Of a stretch of 64,000 nucleotides of DNA, positions 21,283 to 35,500 are shown in pieces. The position numbers and the translations under genes are program-made. Within the stretch, counting starts at the first letter, position 1. Every line of letters begins with the position of its first letter. Below the pieces are notes generated by a model. It was given only the letters and a program-made list of their open reading frames with translations. It had not been told where the DNA came from and did no database searches. The stretch is taken from contig NC_065922.1 of NCBI RefSeq assembly GCF_024586455.1, positions 24,982,089 to 25,046,088 of the forward strand. Reading direction: 5' to 3'. Origin of the DNA: Bactrocera neohumeralis. Its lineage: Eukaryota > Arthropoda > Insecta > Diptera > Tephritidae.

Positions 21283-23462
21283 ATGTCACACAATGAACGG
21301 AAAGCTCATTTGAGTGCGATTAAATTTATGGAATTGGTAATACATCCATATAAAATTTAAGTATAATATGTCTACAAGTGTTAAAATGCTGGAGGTGCTT
21401 TTGGAATCCTCTGTGGTGATGCTGAAAGTATTTTTTTCATAGTTCCAATACTGCTTTAAGAACAGAAATTTTGTGGACAGAATTAAAACGAAAATGAAAA
21501 GTGCGAGAATGAGGGATAAATAATATGTATGTATTCCAGAAAGCAGTTCATTGAATATTGTAATAGTTTCCCAGCTGCGACTGAGACCAGCTCAGCAAGC
21601 GTTTGCCAACTGCCAGCAGCTGTACAATCGCAAGCAACATTTACTTTTCAAAGGTTGTATGAGTTCTAAGTGAACTCTTTCGGAGCGAAATTCATGCAGC
21701 TAAATGGGACATCTTACCGGATGCCAGCTTCATCAGCTATTTAGAAGAGGCTGAGATAGTATCATATGAACACTTGCTCCTCGAATGTTCTGATTTTGTC
21801 AAATCAAGGCAAGAACACCTCCGATCTCATAGATTTAAGCATCCAAGGGAAATAGCGAAAATATGGCGAAAGCTAATATCCAACTACAGGAGTTTTTTTC
21901 GTGTGACTTCACAATGTACTAAGGAATAAGCTTCGCCATACTGACGGATCAATCATCTAACCTAATCTAATTTTCCTCTTCCTAATTAGTGGAGACTTTC
22001 AACACTATTAACATTAATTCCATTATATGGATCATACATATGACGAGGCCCGTGAAACTTGTTTCCGATTCAGATTCTAGGATTATAAGACAACTGTCTA
22101 ACTGAATGCTGGTAAAAGACCTTGCAGAAAATAACGGAAAAAGTCTGGTGGTGAGGTTTTCCGTCTATGTAAACAGAACGAGTCCATAGTTTTTTTGATA
22201 CAGTGAATAATAATTTGTCTAAATTATAAAATTGGCGGACAAGAAGAAACTCTTCTGGGATATTAAAGATCATGTCAATGTTCAAAACTCAGGTTTGTGG
22301 TCATCATGGAAAGACTTACGCCTTAACAATGTTTAGAAAAACTTTATTACGAAAATTCACGTTCTCACGTTCATCTTTTGTTCTGTGATTATGCCCATTT
22401 CTGGGTTAATAGATATGTAAGCAAGCTAAATTATCTCATTTGGAACGGAGAGCAGCCTGAAGAGATTCCAGAGCTCCCATTTCATTCAGAAAAAACAACG
22501 GTTTGCTGTGGTTTGTGAGCCAGTGGAATCATCGGTCCATATTTATAGATACAACGGTAAACCCAGATCTAAAACTACGCTGGAAAAAGACTTCACTGAT
22601 GATAGTAAAAAGAAAGTGTTCTACAATCATATCTGTAGAACCAGGCGATCTTATACATAATGTGAAGTATTACAACATCGCCTAAGCAATACGAATTCAT
22701 ACCATAAGTCTATACAAAATACTGGAAAACTTGTTAAATATTCTTTAAAACTAATTTGCTAAAGTAAAACGTTCCGCATACACAAAATTTCAGCAAATCC
22801 TACCAGTTTTTCTGTCATCCCCAATTAATAAATCAAGACAAATTTTTTTTTGTTTCCCCAAACCCAACGCTCGACTAATCCCACCAGGCACACCTCTCGT
22901 TAATTAACGTTGAAACTTAATATGTAAAGTAAAAGTATACATACATATCTACCGTTATTTATATTTACTAGCAGTGTTTATCAACAATTTTACTCACACA
23001 CCAACCGCATGACCCATTTCTTGTAGGGATTTTCCGCCGCCTGCCTGGCATTGCATTTCTACAGTTTCGACGACCGCGACATACTGACCTCATTCGTAGC
23101 GACGGGCACCTTTTCCGGCTATATAATCGTGGTTGTGGGTATTTTCGCAGGTGCGTCCAAGGACATACTATATAAAGTGTCGCCAACTTGAAATTATAAA
23201 AAAATCAACAACATAATTGAATGACTTTATAACTTTGTCAACAGGTGTCCTAATGCGTGCGCCCATTCACAGACGCATCGACATATTCTACAGCGTGCTC
23301 GGCTGTGGGCTGTTCATCGCCTCGGGTGTGTTCATAATCGAGGCATGGGAATTTTCATTTCGCACACGCACACGCGATTTGGCGCTCATTAAGGCATCGC
23401 TGGCCATTGTGAATGGGGTGTTGTTTGGTTTCGATGCGATTTTTACCTTTCGTGACAAATGA
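21283..23462 (+). CDS. Gene A: small four-TM (MARVEL-like) membrane protein
   Basis: Three exons: 21283-21336 (MSHNERKAHLSAIKFMEL, donor gtaata), 23027-23150 (124 nt, donor gtgcgt) and 23245-23462 (218 nt, stop TGA), totalling 396 nt and 131 residues. The start has a good fly context (gagaaaaATG) and exon 1 ends in MEL, matching the -EL ends of the paralogues' first exons. Predicted membrane segments: GFSAACLALHFY and SGYIIVVVGIFAG in exon 2, then FYSVLGCGLFIASGVFII and LALIKASLAIVNGVLFGF in exon 3. Exon phases and lengths equal those of gene B. The two-plus-two hairpin layout resembles insect junction/vesicle proteins of MARVEL type, but I cannot name the family securely; biochemical function unknown. 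A polyA signal AATAAA lies at 23726-23731. Confidence 0.82.
21590..21975 (+). mobile_element. LINE 3' fragment in intron 1 of gene A
   Basis: A plus-strand frame reads AEIVSYEHLLLECSDFVKSRQEHL..., matching the cysteine/histidine-type C terminus after RNase H in jockey/I/R1-like LINEs (pattern EEAETVxHLLLECPxF). It ends QCTKE-stop, and a tail CTAACCTAATCTAA follows at about 21958. Only the 3' end is present, as expected for 5' truncation. Confidence 0.65.
22325..22690 (+). mobile_element. DUF4817-type transposase fragment in intron 1 of gene A
   Basis: The plus-strand frame reads KLNYLIWNGEQPEEIPELPFHSEKTTV then ASGIIGPYF, matching the segment of this transposase family between the first and second catalytic Asp (N-x-RIWxxEQPEE...PxHxEKVTVWCG...GIIGPYFF). 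A stop replaces Trp in the WCGLW motif and the rest is out of frame. Confidence 0.7.
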
Positions 23463-23463
23463 G

Positions 23464-25120
23464 AGCGTAACACAAGCGGACGTCGATGGACGGGAGCCGG
23501 TGGAGGGGGATTGCGATGATGCGTTTCCGGAATTGCCAGAATTTTATAGAGTTTTTTAAGTCATAAAGCGCATGCATACAAACTTACACACACGCGAAAT
23601 ACATTTTTCATTACAACAGTTTTATTTTTAGCTCTAGTTTGTACTCATACTAGTTTTTCTGCCATTTTTTAACTACTTTGTTGTTGTTTATTTAGATGCT
23701 TTTTGGCGTTAAATTTTTCAAGTCAAATAAAATTCAAATTTTTGTGCCATTAAATTACATACATATCTACTTATATACTAGTAGATATGTATTTCCTTAT
23801 ATCTTCTTTTTATTTCATCTGTGAGTCAAGAAATTCCTAATGTTCTCGTGTTATTGCTGGTTTTTAGCTTTTCACTTCGCAGACAACAGATGTTTTCTGC
23901 TTCAGTATGCACATAAATTTGGTGGAATCTTTCGGCAAAATACGCAATGTGCTAGAAACTGAAGTTTTGCAGCTTCAATCAACCAAAATCCAAGTAGCTT
24001 TAGCTGCTGGTTTCATAGGGAGGTTTTTGGTATTGTTTTTGTAGTGACTCTTTTGTATATTACACATATATGTATGTATGTATTTCTAAGCTCACAGACT
24101 GTATACACAACATATACACACCTAGTTGTAACGGGTTTAAGTATGTATTCAGATACTCTAAAACGGGATGTCGTCATTTCTGTTTTTTCTTCGTTTATCT
24201 TCGTTTAATGGCGAAAGCTGTGACTTCACAGGTGACTAATACGCAATAAAATGTTGCGCAACACATGTATATACAAAATGTTGATAATAAGTTCTCTGCA
24301 ACTAATTCATGTTTTTTCATTGCTTCTATAACCCAAAACAATACTAAAAAGGTTTAAAATAACACTTTTTTACTTGGCAAATTGTTTCCAATTTGAAACC
24401 CAAGGTGAATCCCACATTTCGCTTGATCTATCCAATTGAGAAGTGGTTTCACTTTATTTTTGATACCATATTGAAAATGTTTTAAAGCTGAAAAGTTGAA
24501 TTTCAAAGCTGGAATTGTTGAGAAAAAACACCACGGTTCCCATAAAGGAACCTTGGAGTTGTGGTCGCCATCCTATCAGAAATCCTATCGTCTAGCGAGG
24601 ACACCACTAGTTCAAATTATTTATCAAACTCCGATGTAATGGCAATGATCCGACTTCGAAATCTTTCAACTCTGAGAATTCGTTGTGAATCCGCTGATGC
24701 AGTTTTTCAATGATTTTATGTATCTTGAAGTGGAGTAAGCTTCAATATCTCTTACACATAGTCCTTACTTTATGGGCATTATAAAAAATTCAAATCATTC
24801 AAATATAGTAGGCAAAGAGTTTTGGCTCACTCATTTTGTGAATTGTACGGTCCATATCCTACCAAACTTAAAAGGAGAAACATGAAGTCTCTAAATCTGC
24901 AACAGCTTAAGTAATTTAGACCACAGCGCATCCGCTTTAACTTAGTTTTCGCAACATATGCAATAATCAATATTTTTGAGACTTATAAAACTCGCTTATT
25001 TAGCGTTATTGTTCCTGGATAGATCAGGGATAAATGCAACGGCGTACTGAATGGCTCAATTAAACTCTACCAGATTTACTTGGGAGAGAAATCTTCTTAA
25101 ATTCCGAAAGAGTTATCTTA
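23464..25120. other. Intergenic DNA between gene A and a LINE fragment
   Basis: The first ~270 bp are the likely 3' UTR of gene A. Beyond that I see no exon, transposase or RNA gene. The sequence near 24530-24620 (GGTTCCCATAAAGGAACCTT...) holds a short inverted repeat. Confidence 0.5.
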
Positions 25121-25124
25121 TCAG

Positions 25125-25780
25125 GTTAGGTTAAGTTAGGTTAGGATTGATGGCTGATCCAGAGATCGTACTTGAACCACAATATACAGTCCTTTGTGAA
25201 GCCATAAAAATATAATTCATTTAATTCGAACTTATAAGTCAGCAAACGGCCTTGTGTGTTATTAAAATTCGCTGAGGAATTTAATTGTTATTATTTTTTA
25301 CAAGTTTGAGTCTTAATATTGCAAATGCAGGACTATCAGTGCTGGGATGGTTCTATCTTGTCATCTTCAATACAACCTCTGCTGCTGTAGACCGATTTAA
25401 TGTGGCAAAAGATCTCACTGGATCTCTTGCGATCAATCTTGGGATAAAAGAATCATGCGACAGCGTATGAACCGATTGTAATTCAACGCTGGTCGAGCGC
25501 CCGCTATGCAGTAGTAGAACACACAGGAGAAGGGTTTTAGGTTTCTTTCTTGCCAACTCATCAACATAACAGTTACTTCCCCAACCTTTTCAGCAAACTT
25601 TAAACCATCTGTAACGAAACTTCCTGTTTCTCAACGGCTTCCAGCCACCCACAGCTTCCTCTCAGGTATGTGGGCAAAGAAAAAGCCGCCAAAGTTTGGT
25701 TTGGCTACTCCATGATACAAAAGATCTGGTATAAAGTCAGAGCGTGTGAGGATTTCCAAATGTTTAGACATGTATTCATT
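25125..25780 (-). mobile_element. LINE fragment (RNase H to 3' tail)
   Basis: The minus strand reads CYVDELARKKPKTLLLCVLL..., where DELAR is the closing motif of the RNase H domain of I/jockey-like LINEs (GNExADELAR). The frame continues for about 50 codons. At the low-coordinate end the minus strand has AACCTAACTTAACCTAACC (25129-25147), a TAACC-type tail like that of other LINE fragments here. Degenerate. Confidence 0.6.
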
Positions 25781-26409
25781 TAGGAGTCAAGAATCTCTGA
25801 GTCTGCCTTTTATCAATGGCTGCTCTCTGTAACACGGCTCGTAACCAACAAGATGAACCCTGGAAACACTTATGAAAGCTTAGTACACCGTCTGATCCCA
25901 CTAAAGTTTCTTTGGTTTTATCTTAGAACTTTTTAAAATATCGGATGACTTGTTGAATAATTCCTCGAACGTCGGTGGCGCAACATATAAAATAAATAGG
26001 AAATCATTTTATTCTTTTTTTCAGGTTTTGTAAATTGACGATATATCTTTGAAAACTACCAAACCCTATTTAACTTTTTATGTATCTAAATTTTAAATTC
26101 TAAATAAATTTGCTTTTTTCTGGTAGCGCTCATTTTGAGCCACTGCATGTCAGTAAAGTTTAGCGTTTATAAAATTTATAGGTCAGCTCGTTAAAGCAAC
26201 ATGTTGTTGTGTCTCACATTCAAAAAGAGTTTCTAGCAATATTTTGAGAGCGCTTCAAAGCAACATGTAACTGTGATAGCAACAACGCGATTCAATGTCA
26301 ACAATGCAAGTTGACAGCCGAAATGACGAAACCGGCGAAGCGCGTTGCTCCACCAACCAGTCAGCCGAACCCCAAACGAAGCGATGCTAAATTGGTGGCA
26401 CAGACGAAA

Positions 26410-26587
26410 CTAACAATCAGTACGTATTGAACGGTCGCGAAAGCAACGCGCTTGTTGTGAACAAATTGAATTTAATTAAAAATAAAATAATATACAGAAA
26501 ATAAGCTGCTGTGTAAACAAGTGTTTCTGCTTGTGCGAAATATACATATAAAGGAATAAGAAAGTCATTTCAAAACAGAAAATAAAA
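26410..26587 (+). promoter_or_regulatory. Candidate core promoter and 5' UTR of the 26588 first exon
   Basis: An arthropod initiator-like TCAGT sits at 26417-26421 (ACAATCAGTACG) in a locally GC-richer, CG-containing block, 169 nt upstream of the ATG. No TATA box, and no good downstream element at +28 to +32. A 31-codon ATG-to-stop frame begins at 26297, upstream of the putative start site. Transcription start is inferred only. Confidence 0.35.
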
Positions 26588-29500
26588 ATGGAGTTCAACA
26601 ATCGTCTTTTGCTGAAAATCATTGAGCTGGTAAATTCACAACGCATCTGTTTTTATAATTAAATATTGCCGAAATATTCCGGCGCAATTTATGGACTTGA
26701 TGATGACAATTGAATAATTGAAATAAAGCGCTAAAATTCGATTGCGTGATTGCATTCAAATTAAATTGTTGAAAGAAAAAAAATAGTTTTAATGTTTGAG
26801 CAAAGAAAAAAAATTAATTGATTAATTGGACAAGTAATTTAATTATTTAATTTTTGTGGTTAAAATTTAATCGTGCAATTAAAAAAGTATTTTTGAATTA
26901 AAGTTTTGATTGTAGTATATTTTTTATTAAAAAATACAGAAATTACACCTATCTAATGTCATATTTAGAAGTGTTTTCAATGACAATCTTAATATCGTTT
27001 TGATAATAATCTAATTTTTTTTGGTAAATCTGAATAAAAATATAATTTTTTTTCAATTTTTTTTGTTGTTCTGCAATTTAAGTAATTAAGAAATAATTTT
27101 TTCTAAATTTGTGTTGTCATAGTGTTTTCAAAACTGTTCATATATTACTATACTTTTATGGTGAAAATCGTCTACGTTGGCACATTTTCTGAAAAATTTA
27201 GCACGTTACAATAAGTGTAAAATAAATATTGTATAAGTCAAAAATCATTAAAAAATATGTGAGTAGAAAAATGCAGTTGTATCTAACCAGGTCTCGGAAC
27301 CTGAGTCTCATTTATTATTATATACCTTAATTTTTAGATTTTAGAGTTCTGAAAATATGCTTTATGAGCATGTTCTGAGTTTCGCTATTTCCGCACGATG
27401 TAACAATAGCCATATGAACCCTGAAGTTATATATTAAAGTAAAGGAAGCATCGCGAGGGAGCTTATGATCTCTGGGTTGCCTATGCTCGATTTGTTGCTT
27501 GCTTCTCGTGGGTTGGTTATCCTTGATGCAACCTCGATGGGAGTTGTGGATTCCTTAGAAAAAACATCTGTCCATCTTTTCGCAGGAGGTTTCTTGGAAG
27601 CACGAGGCTTTTTGAGCCAAATCTTTTTCTTCTGTAACCTTGGGTAGGGACCTGCGTGTACTATAAGTACATTACTATTCGCAGCTAAGCCAGTTGGCAT
27701 GGGTCTTCCACTATCCGACATCTTTAACTCCAGTATTAGGCTGAGCTCAGTCTTACCAAATAAAATAATAAAAAAATATTGAAATTAAATTAAATAAAAT
27801 AAAATGAAATAAAATAAAATAAAATAAAATAAAATAAAATAAAATAAAATAAAAAAAAAAAAATAAAATAAAATAAAATAAAATAAAATAAAATAAAATA
27901 AAATAAAATAAAATAAAATAAAATAAAATAAAATAAAATAATATAAAATAATATAAAATAAACTAAAATAATTTAAAATAAAATTAAAAAAAAAAATTAA
28001 ATAAAATAAAATGTAATTGAATTAAATTAAAAAATAATAAGAAAATACAAAAAAGCTTTTTTTTAAGTAAAAGATCAACAGTAGAATAAAATAAAATAGA
28101 ATAAAATATTAAATTCTAGTAAATAAAATAAAACTAGAATTTTAAAAACATATATTTTTTCTGTTGTAATTGAACTATATTTTGATAAATATTACTAAAC
28201 GTTTTTAACTATTTTTCAAATGAAATAAAAATAAATTAAAATAAAATAAAACAAAATTAAATAAAAAAAAATAATAATAAATATAAAAAAAATATTCTTA
28301 GGTTTAAATGATTAATAAGAAAAAAAAATTAAATTAAAGTGAATAATATAAAGTTAAAAGCTTAAAAAATCATTATTTTTAAGTTAATATTATTAAAAAT
28401 TCAGTTTTAATAACATTGAGCAATACTTATATAAATTTTTTATATTTCGCTTTCTAATAATACCAAACAGACTAGAGTATAATGGTATTGGTCATTTATA
28501 TGTATACTTGTATATGTATATACCATCAGACATATATAATTTACCATAATTGTGATGAATAGCAAACTTTTTTTGTTTTCAAAATCTGCTGCTTGCAGCT
28601 TATTTTATTATCATTTCATATATCACATTTAAATTTGCTTTTCAATACATAATTTGTGGGAAAAAATAGCTTTTTTAACCACAAAGTTGTCACTTGAAGT
28701 TGCTTGGCTTTAGCTATATGCAAACATACATACATACACATACATATATGTATATATAGCTCTACATTTACTTATGAATATCTTGTTATATTGCTTGATA
28801 CATACTCTAGTCCATTGTCTGAGGACAATGCACAGTAATACGCATTACCGGTTGCTGTCTAATTCTACTTTTACCCTCCACACAAGTTTATAATCTACAC
28901 AAATGTATGTACATATATATCGCATACATGCTTACATACGCACATTTCCTTGATGTCTACCCTCCAATCAATACCACGAAAATATCACATGATTTTGTTC
29001 TCCTGAATTTATACGCTGCGCCACTAAAATTCATCAAAGCAATTACTGTGGTTATTGTTGTTTTTACAACCGACTTTAATGCTATTTCATGCTATTGTCG
29101 TAAATGTTTTCTGGTTATCCTTGAAGCAAAATTGCACGATTTTTAATTTCACACAAACACACATACCTTTCAGCTGTGAAAGTAGCATAAAAAGGTTGCG
29201 CAACATGTTTATAAACATTTTGAGTATCTGGCATACTTTTATTTGTGTGTTGTGACATCACTGCCAGTTCTTGTTGTGTGTGTGTGTAGAATACAATGTC
29301 CGAATGGCTCACTTTATTATGGCGCGTAAAGTCAAGACAAGCCCGTAATGTTTAACGCGCACAAAGAGTAGAATACATGAAAGCGAAATAAGAATGAAGT
29401 CATTTGGAACAATTTAATTACGCCTGTCTGGTCGCACAACTATTTTTAACTATTTTTAGGCGGTGCGCTAATCTAAGCTTCAAATAATGCGTGTGATCTA

Positions 29501-32500
29501 GCTTTGTTGAAAATGTGCTTAAATTTTTTAATTTTTGTTTATAAATTTTTTTTATAATTTTTTGTATTTTTATTTTTTTTTCGTTACTATAATTTTCTAT
29601 TTATTTTATTTTTTTATTAGTTTTATTATTTTTTTTTTAATTTTTTTAATTCTTTTTTTTTAATTTTTTAATTCTTTTTTTTTAATTTTTTAATTCTTTC
29701 ATTCCTGAATTTATTATGTTGTTAAATGAAGGTAACTGTTGTTTTTTTTAGTTTTTCTGAATTATGCGTGAGCTACTTCTCTTTTGCTTCGTTTCCTTTT
29801 TCGCATTTTGTCTTCACATGCGTAATTCATTAACTTCGTCTTCGCAGGTAAACATTTTTGTTTGTAGCGTGTGAACTTATAAGGCTTCCTCAATTTATGG
29901 ACACATACCAAATCGTTTGGTTTGGCGTACCTAACAACAATTACGGTTGTTTTGTTATTCATGCCGCAATACAAAAATTCAAAATAGTCGTTGCGTATAC
30001 TTTCGGTGGTAACTTTTGCTTTCGGGAAGGCTTAGCTACGCATATTGAATTTCGCATTAAATTTCGGCAATTTGCTTTAATGTCTATAGCAATCAAAGGC
30101 ACATCTTAAATTTACATACAAACATACATCTATTGTTGTCTGCTTTTGTTAAGCCGGTTTCAAAAGCAATTGGATTTATATGTACATACATACATATGTA
30201 TGTATGGCATTGTTGTTTTCTCAAACTCTGTTTTGTTTCCGAAGTGATGTCATTTTGGTATTTTTTGGTACTTTTTCGGAGATAAATGCTGTCGAAGAAT
30301 GAATCTCAGGTTAGAAATGATTTCTGAAGATTAATTCTAGGCATAGAAAATGTAAATGGAGGCATAAAGAGATATATACATATTTACGGAAATAGTTACA
30401 TACACGACTCTTGTGTTTATGTATGTTAAGCAAAATGTACAACAATAAGAATAAAATTCTGAATTTGGTTATTATCGCCATAATTATGGTTTACAATTAA
30501 CCTAGGACCATTATTAAGCAATAAAAGAACTAAAAAGAGTTTTTTTTTTTATAAAAAGTCCGTTTGACGTCTTTTGTGGATTATTCCATGAATTTCTGCT
30601 TCGTCAGGAATACAATTTTGATTTAGTTTTGGGTGTTTTTTTTAGACATGTGATTTTCAAAGAAGCACTAGTTTTTTTGCAGTTGTTCTTTTGACAACTG
30701 TTTATTGATTTATAATTTGGTTTGCTATTTCAAATCATTTTCGATCACTAGAAAACTTTAATCGCTCACTTTTGGTTGAATGAGTAGGCTAATAACTAAA
30801 ATTGTCGCATTTGGTGTGACGATAATCCACAAGACAATGTTGGGAATCATTGGTTCATATTTCTTCAAAAATTAACGCTATAAGGCCATGATTAATGACT
30901 TTTTCGTATCTGAACTGGAGGATGTTGATGTGGTCGACCTTTGATTCCCCACAAGAGAAAGCTACTTGCCATATATCCAACGAAATAATCAATTTAATGA
31001 AAGAAACTTTTCGTGATCGCTTTATCTCGTGTCATGGGCCAGTGCGTGGCCTTCAAGTTCATGACATTTAACACCGCTGGACTGTTTTTTGCGGGGTTAA
31101 GTGAAGTCGCTTCTCTATGTAGCGCATTATTACAGACCTACAACCATTGCGCCAACAAGTGGTCGAAAATTGTGCATCTTGGCTGAAATTTAGTCAAGCA
31201 AACGCCGAATAACACTCAAATAGTATTCTTTGTTGACAGTTTGGCCGGTCGGAAGGATTTTGGAGTGCACCACACTTCGATAACCGATGAAAACGGACAA
31301 CATAACCTTCATTTTTTACCTGCTTTGACGCGGGTTCTTGGTTTCAGCTCGCTTTTGCCACGATACTCGGCCGATTTATCGTTTGTTTTTGAGTCGTAAA
31401 CGTTACTCTAAGACTCATTTCCAGTTATGACATCCTGGTAGTCGGAAAGTATCGTTACACAGACGCTAACGCGATGCTGTCTTTCGAAAATATTTAGCGC
31501 TTTAGGAACCAATTGTGATCTTTCAAAATGGTTTTCACTGATCCATCCGATACTCCAACTATCCCAATAAGATCTCTGATTGTTAATCATCGATTCTCAT
31601 ATTCCAATATCTATATTTTATTGACATGCTGCTCATCACTTGATGTTGATACTGCCTGGACGTGATTCGTCGTCAACGCGTTCTCGCCTCTCTTTGAAAG
31701 ATTTGTACCAATCAAAAACACTTGCTCGCGACAAGAAATTATCACCGAAACCTTTTCCCAACATTCTGAACATTTCGGGACTAGAAATTTAATTCCGCAC
31801 ACAAAAAATTATGGAACTTGTTTTTTGAATAATTTCACTCATCGCAAAAATCGCCAAATGCACTTTATTTTCTCATAAAGACAAGCGTATACTAATGCTT
31901 GATGTGACATTTGGCATAGATGTCACTGAGTCATACCAACCTAGAAAAAAAAAAATTGGACGAATGGGAAATTTAAATTAATAATTCTTACTATTTCTTG
32001 CCTACAGTAGTATTTCAGATAAAACTCTCGTTATGGCTCTCGTCTTAGCTGTTGGTATTTTCCTTAGGACGACTGATAAAAGAACCAAATATAGTATTGA
32101 TATATGGTTCAAAGTACTTTAAACCCAACTTTGCTGAATCCAAGGTCCATCAAATGATAATATATTTAATAATTACAATAATAACAATAAAAATCGAAGT
32201 TAAATCTCTATTTTAAAACCCGAGTGATTACAAATAATCTCTGCTCCATAAAAAAGTAAATTTTGTTTAATTTATGGGTCATTTGTCCAACACTCTGGTG
32301 TTTAATTAAATACGGCAAAGCTTTATTTTTATTATTTCAAATCAAAGTAATTTGCTTTTTACACACAAAAAAAATTTAATTTGTTTACTTTGTTTTGCCG
32401 ACAGTTCTATGATGTCATGCTGCCAAATATCGCACATACGCGCACATATAAACATACAAACACAGAAGAAATGCTAATTTGAATATAATATATTTTTCGC

Positions 32501-35500
32501 AAACAACCACAATATATCTATATAGGTGTAGGTGTGTATGTACCTGTTGTGTGGACAAATAATGAATTGATAAAGCTTTTTTTGTGTCCATTTTCGTCTC
32601 GTTCCATTGTATTCCCAAGTTAAACGCACTTGAGTTCTGAACCCGATTTAGGCGTTACTTTCGGCGAGAAGACAGCTTTTTGTCATTTATTCTCATTTAT
32701 TTCAGTACAGTTTAATTTCCACTAGCGCTTTGAATGCGAATTTTAATCAAATTTAATTGAGATAGATTAGTTAGGATGTATGCCTTAGGTATTAAAAGTC
32801 TTTGGAAGTAGACACGCTTATATAATATTTACATATATATTACAAACATAAAGTATATATAAATATTAAGAATAAATATATTCAAGGGAACTAAAATAAA
32901 TGAACAAATGACTGTTAATTTTATAAAAATGATTACCGTAGTAATGTAATCTTAATTAAAACAAAAATTTAAAGTAATTTAATGAATGAGTGAATGCATT
33001 ATTTACTACAATATTTATTTACCGTTACTCAGTGGGTGGCGTTATTTACAGGCACAGACTCAGTAGTGAATAAATTTGTGTATGAATCAGTACATCTGGT
33101 CAACGCCATTAATAAATGTACAGCCAATTTTATGTGGCAATAAAAATGATGTTTACCGTAAACTCATAATTCAAAGGCGAAGCGACAAGTAATAAAGCTT
33201 CTGTAGCAAAACTAGGTGTGAGAAAACTACTAAACTTTTAGATGTTTACCGGAAAATGAATAAACGTACTGTTAGTGAGTATTTTTCGAAACTTCTTAAA
33301 GTAAAAATTTTACAACTAAAAGAGACATTTTGAGTCATCAACTCGAGTTTAAGTTTTGGGGTACTGAGTGTGGTGTTTAAGAAACCCTGACTTTGATTAT
33401 GAATTTTTTTGAAAATTATTTGCAAAAAAATTTCATATCTAAACGTTACTTTGAGTCATAAAATGGTCTTTAAAGTTTAGGGTACTTAGAGTGGTGTTTA
33501 AGAAATCCTTAGTTTTTTATAAATTTTTTTGAGAAATATTTGTAAAAAAAATTTCATATCTAAACGTTACTTTGAGTCTTAGAGTCATAAACTCGAGTTT
33601 AAAGTCATAAAACTTAAAGTCATAAATTCGAGTTTAGAATTTGGGGTGTTTTTAGTGGTGTTTTAGAAGCTCTGAGTTAAATAATATATATTTTCTAAAA
33701 TTTAAGAAAAGACTACATTTGAAAGAAAACTGTTCAAACAAGAAACTCGAGTTAAAGGAATCGTGTACTCAAAGCGATATTTAAGAGACTTTGAATATAA
33801 ATTTAGATTTTTTTGTGGTAGAGAAATCATCAAGAGCAAAAGTGCGAAGTTAAAAAGGGGTGTTTAAGACGAGTTAAAGCATCTTTTCTGTTCTAACAGA
33901 AACATTTAACCAAAATATTGGCAAATCAGTGTTGTACCACCATAAACTCCCAAAAGAAATGTTAGTTAAGATGAATTAAATGCATTTTTTTCTATTTTAA
34001 ACTCTTTTTTTTTCCTACTGTAAACTCCGTGTTTATACTTAGTGTTTCATACAGAGGAAAGTGCGCTAAAATTTTGTCCTTGTCTCCAAAAACAACAATA
34101 AGCGCTGTTTCAACGAGTTAAAGAATATTTTTTTCTATAAATTTTTCTCATTTTTCCTCCATTTTTCTATAAATTTGAGTTTGCTTACTCAAAAACCAAA
34201 ATCTTACATGCAGTAGACATTCAAATATTGCCACATTTAAAGCGATCATGCTGACTATTTTTCGATAGAAAATTTTCCGGTCACGTCGGCGTATGAGTAA
34301 CCTACGCGTTCGCTTTGAAAGTCACCCGTAAGTTTCTAATACATTTTTGTGATAACTTACTTCATTCGCTAAGAATTTCCGCACTTATATCAGCATCCAT
34401 AAAAAACACTTTTGCTCAGAATTCCCTTTATTACTTCACAAGCATATAAATTTTATATATTTATAGTTTAGATGTGTCGGTACATAATTACATATATAAT
34501 TTATGTATAATATATATGAATTAATGAATCAACTGTGGCAAATATTTATATACTTAAATAAATTCCTCAACGCCTTTTATTTACTTATTCGTTTATATAT
34601 AATTATGTACGCATATATGTTTATACGTATAAACAGTAGGGATGGACCAAAAAACGCGAATATCGTTTTTCGTTTCAATAGGTTCTTAGCTACCTCTTAA
34701 AACAACTCTCCTAAAATGAGTCTTTATTTTACAGCTATATTTTCTTATTATCAGAGAGAAAACTTCAAATCTCGCTTATAGCTTCTTGAAAAAATATCTC
34801 GTTTAATAAATATGGTAGGAAATTTAGTGCTCTACAAAAAGGTTCGAACGATTTTTTCAAAAACCTAACCCTTTAAAAGATATTAACGTTCGAAATTTGA
34901 TTAATTTAAGGCACATTTTTTTTCTCACAGGTATAAAATTTATAACTCCATGAAACAAAAGCTTTTTATATTGCAAAACTCATATTTTGAAAATTTCATA
35001 AGAAATTTACTGCTCTACAAAAATGTTCGTGGAGGCGAAGGACCTTCCAGTTACAATTAAGATATCATTCTTGGAGAAATTTTCTTTGAGGTGTCTAACA
35101 ACTTTTTTCAGAGTACAAAGCAAAAAATATATTCGTTTTCTTTGACCTACCCTAATATATGTATATATATATATATATAATTTATAGGCTCAGCGCTTAT
35201 AATGACATCATTCGTTTATCACTAGATTAAAGAAATAAATAAAAAAAAACGCTATTTGCTCACTTATTATAATAACAAGGTCATAAACAAGCTATATAAT
35301 CCGATCTGAACAATTTCTTCGGAGATTATATTATTTTAATAGAAAATGGGATTACTCATTATCACCGAGATTTCAATGTAAAATAAAAGCGCCTCTTTTC
35401 CAGCTTTACAGAATGCAAATTATTGATAATAAAAATGCACAAGAAATACATTAAGAATGTGATTACTCACTTGGAGAGCTTTTTTATGCATGAAAATGTG

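Noticed and set aside
25125..25150. TTAGG-like telomeric repeat
   Set aside because: Only a few imperfect units, placed at the 3' end of a LINE fragment; better explained as its tail. Flies generally lack TTAGG telomeres.
29762..30109. Overlapping 70- and 83-codon open frames on both strands
   Set aside because: Neither has a recognisable domain or splice context; likely chance frames in a GC-richer patch of intron.
33290..33860. CRISPR-like array
   Set aside because: Units vary in length, have no constant short direct repeats with unique spacers, and the sequence is eukaryotic.
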